Shown in pieces: positions 7,311 to 16,521 of a DNA stretch of 25,224 nucleotides. The notes under the pieces are model-generated. The model made no database searches, was not told where the DNA came from, and was given only the letters and a program-made list of their open reading frames with translations. Origin of the DNA: TC-15 sp034437275 (GTDB lineage Bacteria; Chloroflexota; Anaerolineae; Aggregatilineales; Aggregatilineaceae); the NCBI GenBank assembly GCA_034437275.1, contig DAOTUD010000087.1:1-25224 (forward strand), written 5' to 3'. Position numbers and translations under genes: made by a program. Within the stretch, counting starts at the first letter, position 1. Every line of letters starts with the position of its first letter.

Positions 7311-8825
7311 TCAGCCGCCAAATGTCACCGTAATCTCGCCGGCCATCTCGGAGAGCACGTAAGGCACGACCCCCAGCAGCAAGGTACCTACCGCTGCAAT
7401 GCCAATCGCCCAGGCCAACGCGCTTGGCGTGCTGGCCTCGCCTTCGCCTTCCTCGAAGTACATCAGCCACACCACGCGCAGATAGTAGAACGCGGAGATC
7501 AGGCTGGTGACGACGCCGACAACCGCCACAAACACCAGATCGGCCTGCAGCGCGACCTTGAACACGTACCACTTGCCGATAAAGCCTGCCGTCAGGGGGA
7601 TGCCCGTCAGGCTGAGCATGAACACGGCCATCGACGCGGCCAGCAGCGGATGCGACGTGGCCAGCCCGCGCACGCTGGTTACTTCGGTATTGGTGGCATC
7701 GTCTTTTTCCAGCGCGACCACAACCGCAAACGCGCCGACATTGGTGAACGCATAGGCCATCAGGTAGATCGCCACCGCGCGTACAGCCTCGTCGCCCAGC
7801 CCGGCTGAGCCTGCCGCCGCGACCGCAATCAGGATATACCCGGCATGGGCGATGCTGGAGTAGGCCAGCAGCCGCTTCAGGTTCGACTGTACGACTGCGA
7901 CGAGATTGCCGAGCAGCATCGTCAGCACCGCCAGTAGCCACACCGTGTCCTGCCATGCCGCCACTGTTTCGCCGTCGAGGGCGAAGTGCGGCAGCCCGGC
8001 CACCAGCACGCGCAGCATCGCCGCGAACCCGCCCACCTTCGCCGCCACGCTCATATAGGCGACGACTGAGGTCGGCGCGCCCTGGTAGACGTCCGGCGTC
8101 CACATGTGGAACGGGACCGCCGCCACCTTGAAGCCCAGCCCGACCAGGGCCAGCCCGGTCCCGGCCAGCAGCAGGTACTTCGACGATGAGTCCGCGGCGA
8201 CGATCTCGTCGACCACTTCCCAGATTTCGCGTAAATTGGTGGTGCCGGTTGCGCCGTAGATCAAGGCGATGCCATACACCAGGAAGCTCGACGCAAACGC
8301 GCCCAGCAAAAAGTACTTCATGGCGCTTTCTTCGGATTCTTCCTGTGGCCAGCGGAACCCGCTGAGGATATACAGCGGGATCGAGAGCAGCTCCAGGGCG
8401 ACGAATATCACCGCCAGGTCCCCGGCCCCGCCCATCAGCATCACGCCGGTGGTGGTGAACAGCAGCAGGTAGTAGTACTCGCCGCGCTGCATCTCGGTGC
8501 GCTCAAGGTAATTGTAAGCCACCATCACCCCTAACAGCGCCGTGATTAACACCACGATATTCACCACGTCGGTGAATGCATCCCCGATGAATGTGCCATC
8601 GAAGGCTTCCGGTCCGTCGCCCAGTTCCAGCAGGCCGCCAAGCGACAGCAGCGAGAGCACGAGCGAGACGATGATACCCGCTGCCGCCAGCCAGACCGTC
8701 GCCTGTTTGCGCTCGCGGGGCAGGAAGATATCGACCAGCATGAAGATACACGCGCCCAGGCCGAGCAGCACGACCGGTAGTGCAGCGACAACGTTGAGAT
8801 CGCTTACGCTAGGAACTTCGAACAT
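7311..8825 (-). CDS. nuoN: NADH-quinone oxidoreductase subunit N
   Basis: 504 residues, the normal length. It is one of three antiporter-like proton-pumping subunits of the complex I membrane arm. The characteristic segment FKVAAVPFHMWTPDVYQGAPTSVVAYMSVAAKVGGFA (with its conserved Lys) lies near 214-250, followed by NLKRLLAYSSIAHAGY near 306-321. About fourteen hydrophobic helices are visible, with a short acidic stretch (FEEGEGEAS) before the last helix. It starts with ATG 15 bases downstream of nuoM and is the last nuo gene before the terminator. Confidence 0.97.
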   Translation of the reverse strand: MFEVPSVSDLNVVAALPVVLLGLGACIFMLVDIFLPRERKQATVWLAAAGIIVSLVLSLLSLGGLLELGDGPEAFDGTFIGDAFTDVVNIVVLITALLGVMVAYNYLERTEMQRGEYYYLLLFTTTGVMLMGGAGDLAVIFVALELLSIPLYILSGFRWPQEESEESAMKYFLLGAFASSFLVYGIALIYGATGTTNLREIWEVVDEIVAADSSSKYLLLAGTGLALVGLGFKVAAVPFHMWTPDVYQGAPTSVVAYMSVAAKVGGFAAMLRVLVAGLPHFALDGETVAAWQDTVWLLAVLTMLLGNLVAVVQSNLKRLLAYSSIAHAGYILIAVAAAGSAGLGDEAVRAVAIYLMAYAFTNVGAFAVVVALEKDDATNTEVTSVRGLATSHPLLAASMAVFMLSLTGIPLTAGFIGKWYVFKVALQADLVFVAVVGVVTSLISAFYYLRVVWLMYFEEGEGEASTPSALAWAIGIAAVGTLLLGVVPYVLSEMAGEITVTFGG

Positions 8826-8840
8826 CGAATGTCACCGCCT

Positions 8841-10607
8841 TTACCGTCCAGTCGCTTCGGAAGCGGCGGTGGGAGCAGGTTCGCCGCCCAGCGCCGGCGC
8901 AAAGAGCCACATCGGCACCAGGAACAGCAGGTTGCCTACCGCGCCGATAACGGCCCCGAACCACATCCCGGTCCAGGTGTTGCGCCCTTTGTTGTTGTAG
9001 AAAATGGCCGTCACAATCGCCCCGATGACCGCGCCAGAGATGGCCCAGATCGCGGCGGCCAGCAACACGTCATCGGTGTTGACATCCACCAGCGTCGAGG
9101 CCGATGGCGACTGCGCAAACGGCGCCGCCAGGCTGGAGACGGTCGGGTCCATGAACTCGAAGAAGTAGCCGGCTTGCAGGCCGATGGCGAACGCCATGAC
9201 GACGATCGGCACCAGCACCCACAGTTCGTCCCAACTCAGGTCGGACAGCCGCTTGTTTTCTTCTTTGTCCAGTTCGCCCATGAACACCGTATTGAACATG
9301 TACAGCATGTAGATCGCGGCCATGATGATGCCCAGCGCGGCGAACGCGGTAAACCACCAGCTGATCACGTCGGAACCTGCCGACCCGAGCAAGATCGTAA
9401 ACTCGCCGACAAAGCCGTTCAGCCCCGGCAGCCCCATGCTCGACAGCACGATCACCAGGCTCAGTCCGCTGAACAGCGGCATGGCCTTCCAGATGCCGCC
9501 GAATGCGCTCATGAGCTTGGTATGCCGCCGTTCGTAGAGCATCCCGACCACCAAGAACAAGCCGCCCGTGCTGAGGCCGTGATTCACGCCTTGCAGCAGC
9601 CCGCCCTGGATACCGGTCGAGTTCAAGGCAAAGATACCGAGCATCACAAACCCGAGGTGGCTGATCGAGGAGTACGCGACCAGCTTCTTGACGTCCTTCT
9701 GCCCGTAACTGACCCACGCCCCGTAGATGATGCCGATCACCGCCAGCGCCGCGATGTACGGCGCGAAGGTTTTGCTGGCTTCGGGGAACATCGGCAGGTT
9801 GAAGCGCACAAAGCCATACGTCCCCATCTTCAGCAAGATGCCGGCCAGGATCACCGAGCCAGCCGTCGGTGCCTGGACGTGAGCGTCCGGCAGCCAGGAA
9901 TGCAGCGGCCACATCGGGACCTTGATCGCGAAGGCGATGGCAAACGCCAGGAACAGCCAGCGTTCGGTGCCGGTGCCCAGGACAAGCTGCTGGTCCTGCA
10001 CCTGCTGGATGATCTCCGGCACGGCAAAGGTGCCGGCTTCGTTGCCCAGCCACAGGATCGCCAGCAGCATCAGCAGGCTGCCCGCCATGGTGTACAGGAA
10101 GAACTTGATGGCGGCATAGATGCGCTGTTCTGCGCCCCAGATGCCGATCAGGAAATACATCGGCACGAGGGTCACTTCCCAGAAGACGTAGAACAGGAAC
10201 AGGTCCTGCGCGATGAACACACCGATCATAGCCCATTCCATCAAGAGCATGAAGATGTAGTACAGCCGGACACGCTCCTGAATTGGATTAAACGAGGCCA
10301 GGATCGCCAGCGGCATAATAAACGTGGTGAGCAGAACCAGCCAGATGCTGATGCCGTCCACGCCCACATAATAACGGATCGTGAAACTGTCACTTGTGAT
10401 CCAGTCCCAGTCGGTCACCATTTGCAGCCCGGCTGTGCTCTTGTCGAAGTTGGACAGCAGCAGCAGCGACAGCGCAAACGTGCCCAACGAAAACCCCAGC
10501 GCAAGGCTGCGAATAGCCTCTTTGGACGGGGCAGGCCAGAAGGCAAGCATCAGTGTGCCGATGAGCGGCACCGCAAAAACCACAGTGACCAGCGAAATAT
10601 CTCCCAT
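8841..10607 (-). CDS. nuoM: NADH-quinone oxidoreductase subunit M, with C-terminal two-helix extension
   Basis: 588 residues against about 500 in most bacteria. It is an antiporter-like proton channel of complex I. It shows the conserved glutamate helix (FLFYVFWEVTLVPMYFLIG, Glu144), the FAIAFAIKVPMWPLHSWLPDAHVQAPT segment (Lys229) and DVKKLVAYSSISHLGF (305-320). After the usual end near residue 495 it continues with a linker and two further hydrophobic segments (about 512-535 and 546-570), then a short polar tail. The extension is encoded by about 8841-9110. A GAGGGG ribosome-binding site lies ten bases before the ATG. The gap to nuoN is 15 bases. Confidence 0.96.
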   Translation of the reverse strand: MGDISLVTVVFAVPLIGTLMLAFWPAPSKEAIRSLALGFSLGTFALSLLLLSNFDKSTAGLQMVTDWDWITSDSFTIRYYVGVDGISIWLVLLTTFIMPLAILASFNPIQERVRLYYIFMLLMEWAMIGVFIAQDLFLFYVFWEVTLVPMYFLIGIWGAEQRIYAAIKFFLYTMAGSLLMLLAILWLGNEAGTFAVPEIIQQVQDQQLVLGTGTERWLFLAFAIAFAIKVPMWPLHSWLPDAHVQAPTAGSVILAGILLKMGTYGFVRFNLPMFPEASKTFAPYIAALAVIGIIYGAWVSYGQKDVKKLVAYSSISHLGFVMLGIFALNSTGIQGGLLQGVNHGLSTGGLFLVVGMLYERRHTKLMSAFGGIWKAMPLFSGLSLVIVLSSMGLPGLNGFVGEFTILLGSAGSDVISWWFTAFAALGIIMAAIYMLYMFNTVFMGELDKEENKRLSDLSWDELWVLVPIVVMAFAIGLQAGYFFEFMDPTVSSLAAPFAQSPSASTLVDVNTDDVLLAAAIWAISGAVIGAIVTAIFYNNKGRNTWTGMWFGAVIGAVGNLLFLVPMWLFAPALGGEPAPTAASEATGR

Positions 10608-10632
10608 AAGTTTTTGGCCCCTCTATGTGCAG

Positions 10633-12936
<2,304 letters not shown>

Positions 12937-12977
12937 GGGCACCCCTCTGGGTCCATGTGCGAGCTAACACAGCGAGT

Positions 12978-13292
12978 CTAGTCCTTAAACAAGCGCAGTT
13001 CATCAATGTTGATGCTCCTCTTCGTGCGGAAGATGGCGACGATCAGCGCCAGGCCAACGGCCACTTCGGCAGCGGCAACGGTCATCACGAAAAACACCAG
13101 CAAGTGTCCGTCGCCGTTGCCCCACTGCCGTGCAAATGCTGCCAGGGCCAGGTTCGCCGCGTTTAACATCAACTCGACCGACATGAAGATCAGAATCGCG
13201 TTGCGGCGCAGCAAGAACCCCAGCGCGCCCATCACAAACAGGACTGCGCTCAATAAAACGTACAGTTCAATCGCAACCTCTGGTGTTCCCAT
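12978..13292 (-). CDS. nuoK: NADH-quinone oxidoreductase subunit K
   Basis: 104 residues, the family norm, with three membrane helices. The two membrane glutamates that carry protons are present: SVELMLNAANL (Glu40) and AAAEVAVGLAL (Glu75). GGGGAGAAT precedes the ATG. It sits between nuoJ (20-base gap) and nuoL (41-base gap), the standard order. Confidence 0.97.
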   Translation of the reverse strand: MGTPEVAIELYVLLSAVLFVMGALGFLLRRNAILIFMSVELMLNAANLALAAFARQWGNGDGHLLVFFVMTVAAAEVAVGLALIVAIFRTKRSINIDELRLFKD

Positions 13293-13312
13293 ATTCTCCC
13301 CTCTTCACGCCC

Positions 13313-14524
13313 CTACTCTTCGGCGGGTGCCGGGGGATTCGCCAGGCGGCGAACCACCTTGCGCGCCGAACCGAGCGATTCGTGCGTGAGCACAATCGCC
13401 CCGATCATCGCCACCAAAAGCAGCAGCGCCACGATTTCGAACGGCAGCACGTACCGGCTGAACAACAACTGCCCGACGTGCTGCGGGCTGCCAAACGACG
13501 GGCGGGCGTCGGTTTCCAGCGACAAATTCACGTTGTCATACGAGCTGCCGCTGGTTTCGCGTTCGGCAAACACCAGCAGCACAGACGTGTTGGCCTCAAA
13601 TTCCTGGTCGGTCACTTCCACGAGCGCAGTGCGATCCGTGCTCTCGGTGTATACTCCGATATCGTACGTGCCCTCACCAACCTCGATTGGCTCCGACGCG
13701 CTGGCATACGCCAGATCGTCGATCAACACGTCGGTTCCTTCCATCACGTCGACTTCGTTCAGCCCGTGCAGCGCGTTGACGGCGACGAGGCGCAGTTCAT
13801 CATCACCGACGCTGCTCACATCCTCCGCGATCACGACCATGTCCGGCCCGTTAATGTTGGCGGTGCGGTTGTTCAGCAAGAGCAGCGATATCGCTTCGCC
13901 GGAATTTAGCTCGACCTGCTGCGCGTAGGTGGGGGTATCCGGCTGCGGGAACAGCGGCGTGGCCGTGTCCGGATCATCGCCAGCCGCAAAAGCGGTGAGC
14001 GAATACCGGCCCCGGTCCCAGCGTTCAAATGATGTGTTTTCCTCGAAGGCCAGCCCTTCGGCGACCAGTTTGCCGTCCAGATATACGTCAAGGGCGGGCG
14101 GTTCGTCAGCGCCGGGGATTTTGTCCAACACATGGATCACCCGGACATGCGGCTGGATGATCTTTTCCTCAGTTTGCCCAATTTCCCCCTGGATGATCGC
14201 CACGCTGGCCGTGACCAGGAAGACAATCGCCAACACCACAGCAATGGGGGTCAGCCAGCGAATGCCGGGTTCGCGGACACGCGCCACGCGCTCGGCCCCC
14301 AGCAGCATGATCACGAATAGGAACAGCACCATGATCGCGCCGGCGTACACGGCGACCTGGACCATGGCCAGAAACGGCGCATGGAGCATGAGAAAGAAAA
14401 ACGCAATGCAGGCAAAATTCAGGATCAAAAATAACGCACTGTGGATCGCGTTTTCACTGATCAGCATCATTGCAGCGGAAAGCACAGCCACCGCCCCAAC
14501 AACGACAAAAAGCGTTAATTCCAT
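13313..14524 (-). CDS. nuoJ: NADH-quinone oxidoreductase subunit J with a large DUF4397-like soluble insert
   Basis: 403 residues, against about 165-200 in ordinary NuoJ. Residues 1-112 carry four membrane helices, including the NuoJ signature MVQVAVYAGAIMVLFLFVIML (54-74, third helix with the pi-bulge region). Residues 343-380 are the standard C-terminal part: QHVGQLLFSRYVLPFEIVAL, then the fifth helix. Between them (about 116-335, DNA 13505-14179) lies a polar, cysteine-free, beta-type region. It reads like two DUF4397 repeats: HVRVIHVLDKI...ALDVYLDGK, then RGRYSLTAFAAGDDPDTATP (126-190), and again DELRLVAVNALHGLNEVDV, then GTYDIGVYTE (242-293). The TM4-TM5 loop of NuoJ faces outside, so the insert should be extracytoplasmic, where DUF4397 domains usually occur. 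The frame is unbroken and the codon style matches its neighbours. Confidence 0.94.
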   Translation of the reverse strand: MELTLFVVVGAVAVLSAAMMLISENAIHSALFLILNFACIAFFFLMLHAPFLAMVQVAVYAGAIMVLFLFVIMLLGAERVARVREPGIRWLTPIAVVLAIVFLVTASVAIIQGEIGQTEEKIIQPHVRVIHVLDKIPGADEPPALDVYLDGKLVAEGLAFEENTSFERWDRGRYSLTAFAAGDDPDTATPLFPQPDTPTYAQQVELNSGEAISLLLLNNRTANINGPDMVVIAEDVSSVGDDELRLVAVNALHGLNEVDVMEGTDVLIDDLAYASASEPIEVGEGTYDIGVYTESTDRTALVEVTDQEFEANTSVLLVFAERETSGSSYDNVNLSLETDARPSFGSPQHVGQLLFSRYVLPFEIVALLLLVAMIGAIVLTHESLGSARKVVRRLANPPAPAEE

Positions 14525-14590
14525 TGAGGTGCCATCCTAATCGTTTCCAGCCAACTAACATCTATGGATAGAATGCAGTGTAGCGCAAGT

Positions 14591-14627
14591 CGATCAGGAA
14601 GCCAAACATAGATTGGCTTCCTGATCG
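14591..14627 (-). repeat. Perfect 15-bp inverted repeat between nuoI and nuoJ
   Basis: CGATCAGGAAGCCAA (14591-14605), loop ACATAGA and TTGGCTTCCTGATCG (14613-14627). It is transcribed as a very stable hairpin in the 120-base nuoI-nuoJ gap, the widest in the operon. On the minus strand it is followed by ACTTGCGC, without a T-tract, so it is not a standard terminator. RNA processing, stabilisation or attenuation are possible roles. Confidence 0.8.
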
Positions 14628-14644
14628 GTATCACCGTCTGTCCT

Positions 14645-15139
14645 TTAATCTGGGTCTTCCATGTCCGGAATCGACCGGTCAAATGTGCCCGGTTCCGTGA
14701 CCTGGGGCGTTGCCTCTGCGCCTGGCGGCGGCGCGTCGATCAGCATCTCTTTGGTGTAGATCGAGTCGCGCCGGTCGGTGAAGCTCAGCCGGTATTCATG
14801 TTCGAGCACAATCGCTTCGGTGGGGCAGGCATCTTCGCAATAGCCGCAAAAGATGCAGCGCAGCATGTTGATTTCGTACGTCTTGGCATAGCGTTCGCCC
14901 GGGCTGTAGCGTTCGTCGTCGGTGTTCTCTGCCGCCTCCACCCAGATCGCGTCTGCCGGGCACGCTGCCGCGCACAACGAGCAGCCGATACACTTTTCCA
15001 GGCCATTGTCGTAACGCTTGAGCGCGTGACGCCCCTTAAAGCGCTGCCGGACTGGGCGCTCTTGTTCTGGATATTGGACCGTTACCGGCCCTTCGAGCAC
15101 GTGTTTGATTGTCGTTGCAAAGCCTCGTATCATATTCAT
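14645..15139 (-). CDS. nuoI: NADH-quinone oxidoreductase subunit I
   Basis: 164 residues. It is the two-cluster ferredoxin-like subunit that passes electrons through N6a and N6b to N2. Both [4Fe-4S] motifs are intact: CIGCSLCAAACP (C50, C53, C56, C60) and CIFCGYCEDACP (C95, C98, C101, C105). The N-terminal amphipathic region (RGFATTIKHVL) fits membrane-surface binding. The C-terminal ~30 residues are acidic and Pro-rich. GGTGGG lies six bases before the ATG. It is 48 bases downstream of nuoH. Confidence 0.97.
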   Translation of the reverse strand: MNMIRGFATTIKHVLEGPVTVQYPEQERPVRQRFKGRHALKRYDNGLEKCIGCSLCAAACPADAIWVEAAENTDDERYSPGERYAKTYEINMLRCIFCGYCEDACPTEAIVLEHEYRLSFTDRRDSIYTKEMLIDAPPPGAEATPQVTEPGTFDRSIPDMEDPD

Positions 15140-15187
15140 GTAAAACCCACCTAACTCAACGTTATCTACAGTGTGTGTATGGTTCGG

Positions 15188-16513
15188 TTATGGCTGGTTA
15201 TTGTCTTGTTCGCGTTCAGATCGCCGGCTCATCAGCCGGAACGGCAGCTTGAGCGCCCGATCGAAGGCGTGCAGGGTCGTGGCGCCCAGTCCTTGTTCGG
15301 TCGAGAGCGACACAACCTCGACCTGGCGCTGTGGGGCGATGTCTGGCTTGCGACCGGCGCGGCCAAACCAGATGAACGCACCGATCATATACAGCACCAG
15401 GGCGATGACGCACAGCAGCGCGTAGAACGTCTGCCCAAAGGCGTCACCCAGCACCAGCGCGACTGCCGTCCACACGACCGCGACTAAGGCCAGGGGCAGC
15501 ATGACTTTCCAGCCCAGGATCATCAGCCGGTCGTAGCGGATGCGGGGCAACGTCCCGCGCACCCAGACCATAACCATCAGCAGCACGATCACTTTGGCTA
15601 TGTAGACCAGGGGGCCAAGCAGTGGTGCTTTGTCCACCCAAATGAAGTGATAGCCACCGAAATACATCGCCGCGCCGATCATACTGACCGCGACCATGCC
15701 GATATATTCGGCCATGAAGAACAGCGCGAACTTCATCCCGCTGTATTCGGCATGGTAACCGGCGGTCAACTCCTGCTCGGCTTCGGGCATGTCAAACGGC
15801 GCGCGGTTGACTTCCGCCAGCAGCGCCACAGCCATGATCGCGGCGGCCAGCGGATTCTGGAACACGTACCAGCCCAGGATGGGCGGTTCGTTTTGAGCGT
15901 CGATCACTTTGCCCACGCTCATCGAGCCAGCCAGCATCACCGGCACGACCAGCGCCAGCCCCATGCTCAACTCGTAGCTGACCATCTGGGCCGACGACCG
16001 CAGCCCGCCGAGCATGGCGTATTTGTTGTTGCTCGACCATCCGGCCAGCACAATGCCGTAAATGCCGATGCTGGTGATGGCAAGCAGCCACAACACGCCG
16101 ATGTTCAGGTCGACCAATCCCTGCGACACGCGGTACCATTTGCCGTCGAACCAGGGCACCGCGATCTTTGGCCCCAGCGGGATCACCGCGACTACAATAA
16201 TCGCCGGGATAACCTTGATCAGCGGGGCCATCCAGAAGATCGTCCGGTTGGCCTCGACGGGCGTGATGTCTTCCTTGAAGATCAGCTTGATGCCGTCTGC
16301 TACCGGTTGGAACACCCCGAAGGGGCCAGCCCGGTTGGGGCCTACCCGCGACTGCAAGGCCGCCAAAAACCGGCGCTCCAGGAGCGTGGTGTAGGCAAAC
16401 CCCGTCAGCAGCAAGACGAACACAAACCCGCTGGTAAAAATGGCGTGGATCAAGGTGCAGGTGCTGCCACCTGTACACTCGATCACGACACTGGATTCAC
16501 TCGGTCCAAACAT
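15188..16513 (-). CDS. nuoH: NADH-quinone oxidoreductase subunit H
   Basis: 441 residues against about 325-400. It is the membrane subunit forming the quinone chamber with NuoB and NuoD. Diagnostic segments are LLERRFLAALQSRVGPNRAGPFG, QPVADGIKLIFKEDI, and the acidic cavity loop AEVNRAPFDMPEAEQELTAGYHAEYSGMKFALFFMAEY. GTLPRIRYDRLMILGWKVMLPLAL follows. After the usual last helix there is one further hydrophobic segment (ALLCVIALVLYMIGAFIWF) and a ~65-residue basic/polar tail. The ATG at 16513 is chosen because AGGAG at the end of nuoG serves it and it avoids overlap. An ATG at 16549 would overlap nuoG by 28 bases. Confidence 0.95.
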   Translation of the reverse strand: MFGPSESSVVIECTGGSTCTLIHAIFTSGFVFVLLLTGFAYTTLLERRFLAALQSRVGPNRAGPFGVFQPVADGIKLIFKEDITPVEANRTIFWMAPLIKVIPAIIVVAVIPLGPKIAVPWFDGKWYRVSQGLVDLNIGVLWLLAITSIGIYGIVLAGWSSNNKYAMLGGLRSSAQMVSYELSMGLALVVPVMLAGSMSVGKVIDAQNEPPILGWYVFQNPLAAAIMAVALLAEVNRAPFDMPEAEQELTAGYHAEYSGMKFALFFMAEYIGMVAVSMIGAAMYFGGYHFIWVDKAPLLGPLVYIAKVIVLLMVMVWVRGTLPRIRYDRLMILGWKVMLPLALVAVVWTAVALVLGDAFGQTFYALLCVIALVLYMIGAFIWFGRAGRKPDIAPQRQVEVVSLSTEQGLGATTLHAFDRALKLPFRLMSRRSEREQDNNQP

Positions 16514-16521
16514 ACCAGAAC

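Noticed and set aside
6781..8103. A 440-codon minus-strand frame joining nuoN-antiphase sequence to the 141-residue protein
   Set aside because: Only the last 141 codons (from the ATG at 7206) have a ribosome-binding site and protein-like composition. The upstream part overlaps nuoN out of frame.
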